This document shows, piece by piece, positions 46,599 to 56,761 of a DNA stretch of 64,000 nucleotides. Under the pieces are notes generated by a model. That model worked only from the letters and a program-made list of their open reading frames with translations. It was not told the DNA's origin and ran no database searches. Location of the stretch: assembly GCF_004551525.1 (NCBI RefSeq), contig NZ_SATR01000011.1, positions 62,001-126,000 on the forward strand, read 5' to 3'. Each line of letters begins with the position of its first letter. The first letter of the stretch is position 1. The stretch is from Vibrio ouci. GTDB taxonomy: Bacteria > Pseudomonadota > Gammaproteobacteria > Enterobacterales > Vibrionaceae. Both the position numbers and the translations under genes were made by a program.

Positions 46599-47633
46599 AT
46601 GTCACAAGATAACGCCAAACGCCTAAACAAATTTATTAGCGAAACAGGGTTTTGCTCACGCCGCGAAGCTGACCGTCTTATCGAGCAAGGTCGTGTCACC
46701 ATTAATGGTCAAGTGCCAGAAATGGGCACCAAAGTCCAACTAGGTGATGATGTTCGTGTTGATGATAAGCCTATCTCTGCAGCCACTGACAAGCCTGTTT
46801 ATATCGCGCTAAATAAGCCAACTGGCATTACCTGTACCACCGAACGTGATATTCCGGGCAATATCGTTGACTTCGTTGGCCACAAAAAACGTATTTTCCC
46901 GATTGGTCGTCTAGACAAACCCTCTGATGGTCTTATTTTCCTGACTAACGATGGCGATATCGTCAATAAGATCCTTCGCGCAGGTAACAACCACGAAAAA
47001 GAATACGTAGTACGTGTTGATAAACCGATCAGCGATGACTTCATCAAGAAGATGTCTTCAGGAGTCAATATCCTCGATACAGTAACGCTTCCTTGTACCG
47101 TAACCAAAGAGACTAAATACTCTTTCCGCATCGTATTGACGCAAGGTTTAAACCGCCAAATTCGTCGTATGTGTGAAGCCCTAGGCTACGAAGTCTTTAA
47201 ACTTCGTCGCGTCCGTATTATGAACATCTCTCTAGATGGCATTCCTAACGGTCAATGGCGTTACCTAAGTGATAGCGAAGTAGCTGAGATTCTTGCTATG
47301 TGTGAAGACTCAAGCGGTACTGAAGAAGCGTCTAAGATGGATAGCAAAGGCAAGCGCATTCGTCGCGCGACCGATGCTAAGCTATTTGATAGCCGCGAAG
47401 AGAACCAAGAGTCAACAGCACGCCGTAACCAAAAGCAGCGTACCTTTAAAGGCCGCAACGCTGATGAGTTCCGCCATGCGCCTAACTCAAAGAAAGGCCG
47501 CCACGGTGGTAAGCAAGGTGAGTTTAAAGGCAAGCCGAGTGGCAAAGGTAAATCCTTCCATAAGCCAGCGTCTGATAACGGTCAGCGTCCAAGCAAGCCA
47601 AAAACAGGCGGCACATTAAGTCTGAAGAAATAG
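46599..47633 (+). CDS. rluF: 23S rRNA pseudouridine(2604) synthase RluF
   Basis: RluF makes pseudouridine at position 2604 of 23S rRNA. The 344-residue protein has an S4 RNA-binding domain (residues 8-60; [20 protein letters not shown]), then the RsuA-type catalytic domain with [15 protein letters not shown] (around 107, active aspartate) and [16 protein letters not shown] (around 184). From about residue 230 it has a long, very basic, low-complexity tail ([20 protein letters not shown]), longer than in E. coli. The start has AGGAGAA upstream. Confidence 0.93.
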   Translation: MSQDNAKRLNKFISETGFCSRREADRLIEQGRVTINGQVPEMGTKVQLGDDVRVDDKPISAATDKPVYIALNKPTGITCTTERDIPGNIVDFVGHKKRIFPIGRLDKPSDGLIFLTNDGDIVNKILRAGNNHEKEYVVRVDKPISDDFIKKMSSGVNILDTVTLPCTVTKETKYSFRIVLTQGLNRQIRRMCEALGYEVFKLRRVRIMNISLDGIPNGQWRYLSDSEVAEILAMCEDSSGTEEASKMDSKGKRIRRATDAKLFDSREENQESTARRNQKQRTFKGRNADEFRHAPNSKKGRHGGKQGEFKGKPSGKGKSFHKPASDNGQRPSKPKTGGTLSLKK

Positions 47634-47643
47634 AAGATACTAC

Positions 47644-47674
47644 AAAAGGGCTGGCGTAATACGTCAGCCCTTTT
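47644..47674 (+). terminator. Intrinsic terminator after rluF
   Basis: AAAAGGGCTGGCGT / ACGTCAGCCCTTTT (one wobble) with a short loop is followed by a T-rich tail. Confidence 0.85.
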
Positions 47675-47685
47675 AATTTTTACCG

Positions 47686-47788
47686 GTCATCCTCGAGAGT
47701 GAGGGACGAACGAGTTGAGGATCTCTCAAATTGAGCGACCAATCGAAACAGATTCCCTACTCTCTCCTTCGTCGCTCTATGGAATGAC
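47686..47788 (+). repeat. 103-bp palindromic repeat, copy 4
   Basis: The arms GTCATCCTCGAGAGTGAGG and CGCTCTATGGAATGAC are present in the common orientation. It sits between the rluF and upp terminators (convergent genes). Confidence 0.9.
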
Positions 47789-47794
47789 AGGGCG

Positions 47795-47824
47795 TAAAAA
47801 AGGGAGCCAATCGGCTCCCTTTTA
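47795..47824 (-). terminator. Intrinsic terminator after upp
   Basis: On the minus strand AAAAGGGAGCC / GGCTCCCTTTT with a 4-nt loop is followed by six T, 22 bp past the upp stop. Confidence 0.9.
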
Positions 47825-47845
47825 AAATCATTAAGTATCGACAGC

Positions 47846-48472
47846 TTATAGCGTACCGAAGATCTTATCACCAGCATCGCCTAGACCAGGAACGATGTAG
47901 CCTTTGTCATTTAGCTTCTCATCGATAGCCGCAGTGTAAAGCTCAACATCTGGGTGTGCTTTTTCTAGTGCTTCGATACCTTCTGGCGCAGCTACAAGAA
48001 CAAGAACCTTGATTGCTTTACAACCTTTCTCTTTTAGAAGGTCGATAGTAGCGATCATAGAACCACCCGTTGCAAGCATTGGGTCAACAACAAGCGCAAT
48101 ACGCTCGTCCATGTTAGACGCTAGCTTGTTGAAGTATGGTACTGGCTCAAGAGTTTCTTCGTCACGGTAGATACCAACAACACTGATACGTGCACTTGGC
48201 ATGTGCTCAAGAACACCATCCATCATACCTAGACCTGCACGTAGGATAGGCACTACAGTTACTTTCTTACCTTTGATTTGGTCCACTTCCACTGGACCGT
48301 TCCAACCTTCAATGGTTACTTTCTCTGTTTCAAAGTCTGCTGTTGCTTCGTAAGTCAGTAGGCTACCTACTTCTGTCGCTAGCTCACGGAAGCGCTTTGT
48401 GCTGATATCACCTTCTCGCATTAGACCAAGTTTATGCTTCACTAGAGGGTGTTTCACTTCAACAACTTTCAT
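47846..48472 (-). CDS. upp: Uracil phosphoribosyltransferase
   Basis: Upp salvages uracil by joining it to PRPP to form UMP. The 208 residues (start at 48472, GGAG seven bases upstream) match E. coli Upp from [20 protein letters not shown] onward; an ATG two codons upstream is less likely. The PRPP loop [15 protein letters not shown] lies around residue 130 and the uracil-binding [16 protein letters not shown] at the C-terminus. It is divergent from purMN, and the gap holds a PurR-like box. Confidence 0.96.
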   Translation of the reverse strand: MKVVEVKHPLVKHKLGLMREGDISTKRFRELATEVGSLLTYEATADFETEKVTIEGWNGPVEVDQIKGKKVTVVPILRAGLGMMDGVLEHMPSARISVVGIYRDEETLEPVPYFNKLASNMDERIALVVDPMLATGGSMIATIDLLKEKGCKAIKVLVLVAAPEGIEALEKAHPDVELYTAAIDEKLNDKGYIVPGLGDAGDKIFGTL

Positions 48473-48567
48473 TTCCATCTCCGGATTTCAGGTAAAATTT
48501 AATCAAACCTCCAGATTATAAACGATTTCGTTCTCAATTTCTGCCTAATGATGGCATAAAAAAACTT

Positions 48568-48583
48568 GCGCAAACGTTTGCTA
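48568..48583. promoter_or_regulatory. PurR-like box between upp and purM
   Basis: GCGCAAACGTTTGCTA closely matches the PurR consensus ACGCAAACGTTTTCGT and lies about 70 bp upstream of purM, where PurR is expected to repress the purine operon. Confidence 0.78.
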
Positions 48584-48649
48584 TATAGGTTTATCCACTG
48601 TTAGAATAGCGCCGTTTTCATATCCAACTTAAAAACCGAGGACTTCCCT

Positions 48650-49690
48650 GTGAGTGCTGATAACACATCTCTTAGCTACAAAGACGCTGGCGTTGATATC
48701 GATGCAGGCAACGCGCTTGTTGACCGTATTAAAGGTGCTGTAAAACGTACACGTCGCCCAGAAGTAATGGGTGGTATTGGTGGTTTTGGCGCATTATGTG
48801 AACTGCCAACTAAATATAAGCAGCCAGTATTGGTTTCAGGTACTGACGGTGTGGGTACGAAACTTCGTCTTGCTTTGGATATGAAAAAGCACGACACCAT
48901 CGGTGTTGACCTCGTTGCTATGTGTGTGAACGATCTTATTGTTCAAGGCGCAGAGCCACTATTCTTCCTAGATTACTACGCAACAGGCAAACTTGATGTT
49001 GATACTGCAGCAGACGTAGTCTCTGGTATTGCTGACGGCTGTGTACAAGCAGGTTGTGCGCTAATCGGTGGTGAAACGGCTGAAATGCCGGGTATGTACG
49101 AAGGTGAAGACTACGACGTTGCAGGCTTCTGTGTGGGTGTTGTAGAAAAAGAAGACGTAATCGACGGCACAAAAGTAGCCGCTGGTGACGCACTGATCGC
49201 AGTAGGTTCAAGCGGTCCTCACTCAAATGGTTACTCACTGATCCGTAAGATCCTTGAAGTATCTGGCGCAGACAAAAACGAAGAACTAGCAGGTCGCACT
49301 ATCGGTGAGCACCTACTAGAACCAACAAAGATTTACATCAAATCAGCACTGAAAATGATTGAGAAACACGACATCCACGCAATTTCTCACATCACAGGTG
49401 GTGGTTTCTGGGAAAACATCCCACGCGTACTTCCTGAAGGCACTAAAGCGGTTGTTGATGGTAACAGCTGGGAGTGGCCAATCATCTTCAAATGGCTACA
49501 AGAGAAAGGCAACGTAACCACTTACGAAATGTACCGCACATTTAACTGTGGTGTAGGTCTTGTTGTGGCTCTACCTAAAGACCAAGCAGACGCAGCGGTT
49601 GCGCTATTAAACGCTGAAGGCGAAAACGCTTGGGTTATCGGTGAGATCGCAAACGCTGCAGCTGGCGAAGAACAAGTAGAGATCAAATAA
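48650..49690 (+). CDS. purM: Phosphoribosylformylglycinamidine cyclo-ligase (AIR synthetase)
   Basis: PurM closes the imidazole ring to make AIR in purine synthesis. The 346-residue protein starts with GTG, with GAGGAC upstream, at the family N-terminus [14 protein letters not shown]. It has the glycine-rich [13 protein letters not shown] (around 42), the [11 protein letters not shown] motif and [10 protein letters not shown] (around 248). It is first in purMN, which ends at a terminator after purN. Confidence 0.97.
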   Translation: MSADNTSLSYKDAGVDIDAGNALVDRIKGAVKRTRRPEVMGGIGGFGALCELPTKYKQPVLVSGTDGVGTKLRLALDMKKHDTIGVDLVAMCVNDLIVQGAEPLFFLDYYATGKLDVDTAADVVSGIADGCVQAGCALIGGETAEMPGMYEGEDYDVAGFCVGVVEKEDVIDGTKVAAGDALIAVGSSGPHSNGYSLIRKILEVSGADKNEELAGRTIGEHLLEPTKIYIKSALKMIEKHDIHAISHITGGGFWENIPRVLPEGTKAVVDGNSWEWPIIFKWLQEKGNVTTYEMYRTFNCGVGLVVALPKDQADAAVALLNAEGENAWVIGEIANAAAGEEQVEIK

Positions 49691-49692
49691 GC

Positions 49693-50334
49693 ATGAAAAG
49701 TATCGTCGTTTTAGTGTCGGGAAACGGTTCTAACCTGCAGGCAATCATTGATGCATGTGACAAGGACATTACTGGTGGTCGTGTGACTGCAGTATTTTCC
49801 AACAAAGCCAATGTCTATGCTTTAGAGCGCGCTGAGAAAGCCGGTGCTGCGGCACACTTCCTTGACCCTAAAGCCTTCGATACCCGTGATGCTTTTGACC
49901 ATGAATTGATGAAGCAGATCGATGAATATAAGCCAGACGTCATCGTACTTGCTGGTTACATGCGTATTCTAAGTGGTGAATTCGTTCGCCACTACATGGG
50001 CCGCATGATCAATATTCACCCTTCTCTGCTACCTAAGTACCCAGGTCTTAATACTTACCAACGTGCTATCCACGCAGGTGATGAGGAGCATGGTACTAGC
50101 GTTCACTTTGTGACTGAGCAGCTTGATGGTGGTCCTGTTATTTTGCAGGCTAAAGTGCCCATTTTCGACGAAGATACGGTCGATACTCTAACTGAACGCG
50201 TTCAAACTCAAGAGCACAAAATCTACCCTATGGTGGTTAAGTGGTTAGTTGAAGAACGTTTAGTGATGAAAGATGAAAAAGAAGCTTACCTTGATGGTGA
50301 CCTTCTTGGTATGCACGGTTACGCTGAAGAATAA
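49693..50334 (+). CDS. purN: Phosphoribosylglycinamide formyltransferase 1
   Basis: PurN transfers a formyl group from 10-formyl-tetrahydrofolate to GAR. The 213-residue protein has the N-terminal VLVSGNGSNLQAIIDAC (residues 6-22), the catalytic INIHPSLLPKYPGLNTYQ (Asn and His around 106-108) and VHFVTEQLDGGPVI with the catalytic aspartate (around 144). It starts 2 nt after purM. Confidence 0.97.
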   Translation: MKSIVVLVSGNGSNLQAIIDACDKDITGGRVTAVFSNKANVYALERAEKAGAAAHFLDPKAFDTRDAFDHELMKQIDEYKPDVIVLAGYMRILSGEFVRHYMGRMINIHPSLLPKYPGLNTYQRAIHAGDEEHGTSVHFVTEQLDGGPVILQAKVPIFDEDTVDTLTERVQTQEHKIYPMVVKWLVEERLVMKDEKEAYLDGDLLGMHGYAEE

Positions 50335-50354
50335 CATTCTCACTAGCACGATTT

Positions 50355-50383
50355 AAAAGGCGAGCTCACAGCTCGCCTTTTTT
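50355..50383 (+). terminator. Intrinsic terminator after purN
   Basis: AAAAGGCGAGC / GCTCGCCTTTT with a 5-nt loop is followed by further T. Confidence 0.92.
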
Positions 50384-50454
50384 GTTTTGTGCCATTATTA
50401 ATCCCCTATTCATCTTTACCCCATTAAGCTGTCAAAAAATGATGGAGGTAATCT

Positions 50455-51105
50455 ATGGATCTTAAAAGCCTACTTAATCAAGCACTCAAGTCAGATATTG
50501 TCCAACAAGGGCAAGCTAAAATGAAAAACAGTTCGAGCTCTAGCAGCTTAAAGTCCCTTGGGGCTGGCGCTGTTGGAGGTGGCTTAGTGAGCCTACTCAT
50601 GGGCTCTAAGAAGAGCAAAAAACTCGGTAAGAAGCTAGGTAAAAACACGCTCAAAGTCGGCGGTGTAGCTGTGCTTGGTGCACTGGCTTATAAGGTCTAT
50701 AACGACTATCAAAGTAAGCAAACCTCCACTGGCACAACGGAAAGCTTCAATGCTCAAGACGATTACCACAGTGAACTGATTCTAAAAGCGATGATTGCTG
50801 CAGCCAAAGCAGATGGCCATGTGGACCAGCAAGAGATGGCGCACATTGAGTCGACGCTTGAACAATCTGTCGCAGACAACGCGCTACAGCAACTGGTGCA
50901 TGAGGAATTAAATAAACCACTCGACCCTGCTGAAGTCGCTAGACTAGCCCGCTCACCTCAACAAGCATCAGAGGTTTACTTAGCCTCGCTCATTGTTATC
51001 GACGAACAAAACTTTATGGAAAAAGCCTACTTACAAGAGCTAGCAAAACAGCTTCGTTTAGACGGAGAAGTGACCTATCAACTAGAGCAACAACTGCAAA
51101 ATTAA
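50455..51105 (+). CDS. DUF533 (YebE-like) family protein
   Basis: The 216-residue protein resembles YebE/DUF533, inner-membrane-associated proteins with a TerB-like helical domain and no fixed function. The N-terminal part is Ser/Lys-rich, then a glycine-rich hydrophobic segment (SLGAGAVGGGLVSLLMG) and a second one (VGGVAVLGALAYKVYNDY) may anchor it. The TerB-like domain (about 105-215) has ILKAMIAAAKADGHVDQQE. AGGAGG-type spacing is weak, but GGAGG lies seven bases before the ATG. Confidence 0.85.
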   Translation: MDLKSLLNQALKSDIVQQGQAKMKNSSSSSSLKSLGAGAVGGGLVSLLMGSKKSKKLGKKLGKNTLKVGGVAVLGALAYKVYNDYQSKQTSTGTTESFNAQDDYHSELILKAMIAAAKADGHVDQQEMAHIESTLEQSVADNALQQLVHEELNKPLDPAEVARLARSPQQASEVYLASLIVIDEQNFMEKAYLQELAKQLRLDGEVTYQLEQQLQN

Positions 51106-51227
51106 TTTCTCTGTATAATTCTCAAGCACTACTCGACAAGGCTTGAGCTAGAACAAGCTTAAGCTTTGAGTTTACTAAACTGAGTGTGTATATTTGAGAG
51201 CAGTTATCATTTATTGGAGTTGAAGCT

Positions 51228-51434
51228 ATGCAAGTATATGGCTGTTGTGAACTGGTTCGTGAGCTGTACGCTCAAATCGGCAGTGGTGACCAAGCGTATG
51301 TCCCACAAGCAATTTCATGCGCAGTAAGAGCGTTGAATGATATTGCGGCGGATGAGTCTCTACCGAAAGAAGCGCGTGATAAAGCCGCCTTTGCTGCTGC
51401 AAACCTACTTATTTCCGACTTCGAGGATAAGTAA
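51228..51434 (+). CDS. yaeP: UPF0253 family protein YaeP
   Basis: The 68-residue protein matches E. coli YaeP in the stretch [20 protein letters not shown] and [16 protein letters not shown]. It is a small helical cytoplasmic protein of unknown function. Its TAA overlaps the ATG of the next gene by one base (TAATG), so the two are translated together. Confidence 0.88.
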   Translation: MQVYGCCELVRELYAQIGSGDQAYVPQAISCAVRALNDIAADESLPKEARDKAAFAAANLLISDFEDK

Positions 51435-51646
51435 TGAATCTGGCGAACTTTGAAAGCATGGATCCGATTATGTTGATGAGTATCGTCAACATGAAGCTAC
51501 GTGATGATTTTGGCGGTGACTTGGACAAACTTGTTGCTTACTTCGATATCGATAAAAGCGCCTTAGAAGCAAAGCTCGCCACTGCTGGTTTTGACTTTTT
51601 GCCAGATGCGGGTCAGTTTCGTTACCCCCCCCCCACCAAATACTAG
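51434..51646 (+). CDS. DUF4250 family protein
   Basis: The 70-residue protein has the family core DPIMLMSIVNMKLRDDFGGD (residues 10-29) and LDKLVAYFDIDKSALEAKL. Its function is unknown. It is coupled to yaeP by a TAATG overlap. Near the C-terminus the codons run through a tract of ten C (PPPTKY end), and a change of one base there would alter the last residues and read past the stop. Confidence 0.8.
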   Translation: MNLANFESMDPIMLMSIVNMKLRDDFGGDLDKLVAYFDIDKSALEAKLATAGFDFLPDAGQFRYPPPTKY

Positions 51647-51651
51647 ATGCA

Positions 51652-51679
51652 AAAAAACCGCCCTATTAGGCGGTTTTTT
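51652..51679 (+). terminator. Intrinsic terminator after the DUF4250 gene
   Basis: AAAAAACCGCC / GGCGGTTTTTT with a 6-nt loop lies just past the stop. The convergent DUF3622 gene may also use it. Confidence 0.88.
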
Positions 51680-51697
51680 ATTTGCAATGAATCGCGA

Positions 51698-52051
51698 TTA
51701 TTCTTCGTCGAAGAAATCGTCTTCATCATCAAATTCAGCTTGTGCTGCTGCAGCAAGTTTCGCTTCTTCAATACGGCGCGCTTTCTTTTCTGCAGCTTCT
51801 TGCGCTAGACGCTCTTCACGTTCAACGCGAACCTTACGTGCTTCGCCTTTACGTTCGTTACGAACTGCTTGATTCTGAACAAAGCCCGCAAGCTCTTTTT
51901 CAGCCCACTCTTGAGCTTGAGCTTCAGTTTCAAAGCCTGTTTCACGCTTAGATACTGACGTTTTACGTGAAGTCACTTGGCGTGTGATCTCTGCACACCA
52001 ACCGTTACGTTTTTCTGTAACACGAATGGCAAATTTTTTGTTGTTCGACAT
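51698..52051 (-). CDS. DUF3622 family protein
   Basis: The 117-residue protein has an N-terminal beta-rich half with KFAIRVTEKRNGWCAEITRQ and a helical, Ala/Glu/Arg-rich C-terminal half ending in a very acidic tail (DDEDDFFDEE). It matches DUF3622, a Vibrio family of unknown role. The ATG at 52051 has AGGA seven bases upstream; the ATG two codons earlier is too close to it. Two copies of the 103-bp repeat lie upstream in its promoter region. Confidence 0.82.
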   Translation of the reverse strand: MSNNKKFAIRVTEKRNGWCAEITRQVTSRKTSVSKRETGFETEAQAQEWAEKELAGFVQNQAVRNERKGEARKVRVEREERLAQEAAEKKARRIEEAKLAAAAQAEFDDEDDFFDEE

Positions 52052-52170
52052 ATTCATTTCCTAAGGGATTATTGAGGGATATAGCCATCCCTTGGCAAGC
52101 GCGGTATTAGAGCGCAAAAATGCGCCGTTTACCAATAGTTTCTTTAGTTGAGGCGCTAATTATTTACAGT

Positions 52171-52272
52171 GTCATCCTCAAGAGTAAGAACGAACGAGTT
52201 GGGGATCTCTCAAAGCAAGTAGAAAACTCACAGAGATTCCCTACTCTCTCATGCTTCGCTCTATGGAATGAC
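52171..52272 (+). repeat. 103-bp palindromic repeat, copy 5
   Basis: The left arm is GTCATCCTCAAGAGTAAGAA and the right arm ends GCTCTATGGAATGAC. It is 102 bp long and is the first of a tandem pair. Confidence 0.9.
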
Positions 52273-52285
52273 CACGGTCAATGAC

Positions 52286-52388
52286 GTCATCCTCAAGAGT
52301 GAGGGTCGAACGAGTTGGGGATCTCTCAAAGCAAGTAGAAAACTAACTGAGATCCCCTACTCCCTCATGCTTCGGTCTATGGAATGAC
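52286..52388 (+). repeat. 103-bp palindromic repeat, copy 6
   Basis: It has the same structure and orientation as copy 5 and lies 13 bp after it. The spacer between arms (CTCAAAGCAAGTAGAAAAC) is nearly identical to that of copy 5, so the pair probably arose by local duplication. Confidence 0.9.
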
Positions 52389-52411
52389 GGTGGACTAACT
52401 TATGTTTATCA

Positions 52412-52444
52412 AATAAAAAGCGCAGACCTTTCGATCTGCGCTTT
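52412..52444 (-). terminator. Intrinsic terminator after purL
   Basis: On the minus strand AAAGCGCAGA / TCTGCGCTTT with an 8-nt loop is followed by a T-rich tail, 37 bp past the purL stop. Confidence 0.88.
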
Positions 52445-52480
52445 AACTATGCTGCTAGGCAAAAACTAACGTCTTCTCAA

Positions 52481-55400
52481 TTAACCGACATTCTTACGTG
52501 CGTTTTGGAACATACGCATCCAAGCGCCGTTCTCACCCCAACCTTCAGGGGACCATGAGTTCGCCACTGTGCGGAATACACGCTCAGGGTGCGGCATCAT
52601 GATAGTTACTCGGCCATCGGTCGTTGTTAGACCTGTGATAGCGTTTGGTGAACCGTTCGGGTTGTTCGGGTATTGCTGCGTTGGGTTACCATGGTTATCG
52701 ACGTAACGAACTGCAACTGTACCTGACGCTTCAATCGCAGCTAGGTGGTCAGCATCACGCACTTCTACACGACCTTCACCGTGAGAAACTGCGATTGGCA
52801 TACGAGAACCTTCCATGCCGTTGAAGAATACAGAATCGGACTTCTGAACTTCGACTAGGCTGAAGCGAGCTTCAAAACGCTCAGATTCGTTACGTACGAA
52901 ACGTGGCCATAGGTCTGCACCCGGAATTAGCTTTTTCAGGTTCGATAGCATCTGACAGCCATTACACACACCTAGAGAGAAGGTATCTTCACGCTTAAAG
53001 AAGCCTTCAAACTGGTTACGAGCATCTTCGTTGAACAAGATAGACTTCGCCCAACCTTCACCCGCACCTAGTACGTCACCGTAAGAGAAACCACCACAAG
53101 CTACTAGGCCTTGGTACTCTTCTAGTACCGCTTGACCCGTTAGGATGTCGCTCATGTGAATATCTGTTGCTTCAAAGCCTGCACGGTCAAATGCTGCTGC
53201 CATTTCAACATGAGAGTTAACACCCTGTTCACGCAGGATTGCCATCTTAGGCTTCGCACCCTTGTTTATCATAGAACCGGCAATGTAAGGTGCCGCGATG
53301 TCTTCGTTTACGTCGAAGCTTAGCTTAACGTTCAGACCTGGGTCTGAGTTGTCTTTCTTCGCTTCATGTTCTTGGTCTGCACATGCTGTGTTATCACGCA
53401 GTGATTGCATCTTATGCGTTGTTTCAGCCCAGATGGTACGCAGTTCAGTACGGTTGCGCTCTAGAACTACTGTTTCACCAGACTTAATCACTAACTCATC
53501 AGACGCTTCAACTGAGCCGATTACATGTGAACACGTTTCTAGACCATTGGCTGCCAGCGTAGAAAGTACCGCATCTAGGTCATCGTTCTTAACCTGTAGA
53601 ACGGCACCTAGCTCTTCGTTGAATAGCGCAGCCAGTGCATCGTCACCTAGCTCTGTGATGTTAGCTTTAACACCACAGTGACCGGCAAATGCCATCTCAG
53701 CAAGAGTAACCAATAGACCGCCATCACCTTTATCGTGGTAAGCGATAACTTGGTCTTTTGCTACTAGAGCTTGAACACCTTCGTAGAAACCTTTTAGCTG
53801 CGCTGCGTTGTCTACGTCTGCTGGCTTATCACCAAGCTGCTTGTAAACCTGCGCCAGTGCTGTAGCACCTAGACGGTTCTGACCGTTACCTAGGTCAATC
53901 AGTACTAAGCTCGAAGCGCCTTTGTCAGTACGAAGTTGAGGCGTGATTGTCTTACGAACATCTTCAACGCGAGCAAACGCAGTAATTACTAGAGAAAGTG
54001 GCGACGTGACTTCTTTCTGCTCGCCGTTCTCTTCCCACTTAGTCTTCATCGACATTGAGTCTTTACCCACAGGGATAGTCAGACCAAGCGCAGGACATAG
54101 CTCTTCACCGACTGCTTTCACCGCTTCATAAAGACCGGCATCTTCACCTGGGTGACCTGCTGGAGACATCCAGTTAGCCGACAGTTTAATGTGTTTGATA
54201 TCGCCAATGTTGGTCGCTGCGATGTTCGTGATGGCCTCACCCACCGCAAGGCGTGCTGATGCACCGAAGTCTAATAGAGCAACTGGTGTACGCTCACCCA
54301 TCGACATTGCTTCACCGTGGTAAGTGTCGTAGCTTGCCGCTGTCACTGCGCAGTTCGCTACTGGTACTTGCCATGGACCAACCATTTGGTCACGTGCAAC
54401 AAGGCCAGTAACCGTGCGGTCACCGATGGTGATAAGGAATGTTTTCTCTGCAACCGTTGGTAGACGCAGTACGCGGTCAACCGCATCATTTAGCTCAATA
54501 CCGTCACGGTTAATTGCAGGGTTGTTCGCTTTTAGCGTTTTCGCATCACGGTGCATCTTAGGCGTCTTACCTAATAAGATGTCCATTGGCATGTCGATTG
54601 GCGTGTTGTCGAAGTGTGAATCTTCAAGTTTCAGTTCACGCTCTTCAGTCGCAACACCAACAACAGCATACGGTGCACGCTCACGCTTACAGATAGCATC
54701 GAATGCTGCCATGTTCTCAGGCGCAACTGCCATTACGTAGCGTTCTTGTGATTCGTTACACCAGATCTCAAGTGGGCTCATGCCTGGTTCGTCATTTGGT
54801 ACGTCACGCAGTTGGAAGATACCACCACGCTCGCCATCGTCCACAAGCTCTGGAAGTGCGTTAGAGATACCACCCGCGCCAACATCATGGATGAATGCGA
54901 TTGGGTTAGCATCGCCTAGCTGCCAACAACGGTCGATAACTTCCTGACAACGGCGCTCCATCTCTGGGTTTTCACGCTGTACTGAAGCAAAGTCTAGATC
55001 TTCTGCTGATTGGCCAGATGCCATAGAAGATGCCGCGCCGCCACCTAGGCCGATGTTCATCGCTGGACCACCAAGCACGATTAGGCTTGCACCCACTGGG
55101 ATCTCTTTCTTCTGAACGTGCTCGTCACGGATGTTACCCATACCACCAGCAATCATGATTGGCTTGTGGTAACCACGAACTTCTTCACCCGCGTGAGAGT
55201 TTACTTTCTCTTCGTAAGTACGGAAGTAACCTAGTAGGTTTGGACGACCAAATTCGTTGTTAAACGCCGCGCCACCTAATGGGCCTTCTAGCATGATATC
55301 TAGTGCGTTAACAATGCGGCCTGGCTTGCCGAAGTCTGTTTCCCATGGCTGTTCAAAGCCAGGAATACGTAAGTTTGAAGTTGTGAAACCAACGAGACCT

Positions 55401-56410
55401 GCTTTTGGCTTACCACCAATACCTGTCGCGCCTTCGTCACGGATTTCACCACCAGAACCTGTCGAAGCGCCCGGCCAAGGAGAGATAGCCGTTGGGTGGT
55501 TGTGCGTTTCCACCTTCATTAGTATGTGCGCTTTCTCTTGGTTGTAACCGTACTGGCGAGTCTCTGGGTTCGGGAAGAAACGACCAACTTCAGAACCCAC
55601 CATTACCGCTGCGTTATCTTTATACGCAGACAGCACGTTTTCTGGTGTGGTTTCGAAAGTGTTCTTGATCATTTTGAACAGCGACTTCTCTTGCTTAACG
55701 CCGTCGATAGTCCAGTCTGCGTTGAAGATCTTGTGACGACAGTGCTCTGAGTTCGCCTGAGCAAACATCATAAGTTCAATATCGGTTGGGTTACGATCGA
55801 GCTTGTTTACGAAGCTATCGTACAGATATTCGATTTCATCATCGGCAAGTGCAAGACCTAGGGTAACGTTTGCTTTTTCAAGCGCAGCACGACCACCAGC
55901 AAGTAGATCAACATCCGCTACTGGTGCAGGCTCTGCCACTTGGAAAAGCGCCGCTGCTGAGTCGAAGTCAGTGAAGATCACTTCCATCATGCGGTCATGC
56001 AGAATCGCTTTAAGCTCAACCAGTTGAAGCTCAGAAAGTTCAGATGATGTTTCGATGTAGTAAGCCGTACCGCGCTCTAGGCGAGCAACTTTAGCTAGGC
56101 CACAGTTATTCGCGATGTCGGTAGACTTAGAAGACCAAGGTGAGATAGTACCAGGACGAGGAGTCGCAAGTAGAAGCAGACCTTCTGGCTGGTGCTTTTC
56201 ACCATTCTCGTCAAAAGAAAGTGTCGGACCGTAAGTCAGTAGTTTTTCTAGTTTCTCAACTTCAGACGCATCTAGGTCTGCCGTTAGATCTGCAAAGTGT
56301 GCAAACTCAGCGTAAATACCTGTTACAGGTAGGCCTAGTTCACGACAAAGCTCTAGAAGCTTGTTAACACGAAATTCAGATAGAGCTGGGGAGCCACGAA
56401 AAATTCTCAT
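52481..56410 (-). CDS. purL: Phosphoribosylformylglycinamidine synthase (FGAM synthetase)
   Basis: PurL converts FGAR, glutamine and ATP to FGAM in purine synthesis. The start at 56410 gives [14 protein letters not shown], the family N-terminus, and 1,309 residues, the large single-chain type. The reading frame is open for another 32 codons up to a GTG, but that part does not match the family. Visible parts are the FGAM synthetase domain with [20 protein letters not shown] (around 300), the second synthetase lobe, and a C-terminal glutaminase with GVCNGCQML (Cys around 1150) and [11 protein letters not shown] PurR-like box lies about 200 bp upstream. Confidence 0.96.
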   Translation of the reverse strand: MRIFRGSPALSEFRVNKLLELCRELGLPVTGIYAEFAHFADLTADLDASEVEKLEKLLTYGPTLSFDENGEKHQPEGLLLLATPRPGTISPWSSKSTDIANNCGLAKVARLERGTAYYIETSSELSELQLVELKAILHDRMMEVIFTDFDSAAALFQVAEPAPVADVDLLAGGRAALEKANVTLGLALADDEIEYLYDSFVNKLDRNPTDIELMMFAQANSEHCRHKIFNADWTIDGVKQEKSLFKMIKNTFETTPENVLSAYKDNAAVMVGSEVGRFFPNPETRQYGYNQEKAHILMKVETHNHPTAISPWPGASTGSGGEIRDEGATGIGGKPKAGLVGFTTSNLRIPGFEQPWETDFGKPGRIVNALDIMLEGPLGGAAFNNEFGRPNLLGYFRTYEEKVNSHAGEEVRGYHKPIMIAGGMGNIRDEHVQKKEIPVGASLIVLGGPAMNIGLGGGAASSMASGQSAEDLDFASVQRENPEMERRCQEVIDRCWQLGDANPIAFIHDVGAGGISNALPELVDDGERGGIFQLRDVPNDEPGMSPLEIWCNESQERYVMAVAPENMAAFDAICKRERAPYAVVGVATEERELKLEDSHFDNTPIDMPMDILLGKTPKMHRDAKTLKANNPAINRDGIELNDAVDRVLRLPTVAEKTFLITIGDRTVTGLVARDQMVGPWQVPVANCAVTAASYDTYHGEAMSMGERTPVALLDFGASARLAVGEAITNIAATNIGDIKHIKLSANWMSPAGHPGEDAGLYEAVKAVGEELCPALGLTIPVGKDSMSMKTKWEENGEQKEVTSPLSLVITAFARVEDVRKTITPQLRTDKGASSLVLIDLGNGQNRLGATALAQVYKQLGDKPADVDNAAQLKGFYEGVQALVAKDQVIAYHDKGDGGLLVTLAEMAFAGHCGVKANITELGDDALAALFNEELGAVLQVKNDDLDAVLSTLAANGLETCSHVIGSVEASDELVIKSGETVVLERNRTELRTIWAETTHKMQSLRDNTACADQEHEAKKDNSDPGLNVKLSFDVNEDIAAPYIAGSMINKGAKPKMAILREQGVNSHVEMAAAFDRAGFEATDIHMSDILTGQAVLEEYQGLVACGGFSYGDVLGAGEGWAKSILFNEDARNQFEGFFKREDTFSLGVCNGCQMLSNLKKLIPGADLWPRFVRNESERFEARFSLVEVQKSDSVFFNGMEGSRMPIAVSHGEGRVEVRDADHLAAIEASGTVAVRYVDNHGNPTQQYPNNPNGSPNAITGLTTTDGRVTIMMPHPERVFRTVANSWSPEGWGENGAWMRMFQNARKNVG

Positions 56411-56609
56411 GTACTTAGGTCTCTTATGCAATTGATTAAGGTGATATTGGAATAAATTCAGTGGGTTAAAATCTTCTAGAGCATCTAATTGTTCTATACA
56501 TTTCACTGTTTTCTTCGAAGCTATTCCGAAGGTTTTTCAAACCTATGCCGATTCCACCTCTTCGTTGCGAGCGCATTATATAGCAATTGTTTTTGTGATG
56601 TAACACCAA

Positions 56610-56625
56610 AAGCAACCGTTTGCGT
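56610..56625 (-). promoter_or_regulatory. PurR-like box upstream of purL
   Basis: On the minus strand ACGCAAACGGTTGCTT matches the PurR consensus at most positions, in the gap between the divergent purL and mltF genes. Confidence 0.72.
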
Positions 56626-56761
56626 CATTTTTTTCGTCAATTTTGAATTTCGACAGAAAACGCTATTTATTGTTCTCTATTACTAAGAGTTACTGTGATT
56701 GTCTTGCCTTGTTATACCACTTTGATATAAATGCCCTACTGGATGTATGAGATTGCCGTGA

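Noticed and set aside
51591..51872. Serine-rich open frame of 93 codons on the plus strand
   Set aside because: It runs through the terminator and antisense to the DUF3622 gene. Its composition is that of the acidic Glu/Ala tail read on the opposite strand.
53298..53681. 127-codon open frame antisense to purL
   Set aside because: The serine-rich composition is typical of antisense reading of an abundant gene and there is no start signal.
56411..56506. 32-codon extension of purL to a GTG
   Set aside because: The family N-terminus MRIFRG starts at 56410, and the extra residues resemble no PurL.
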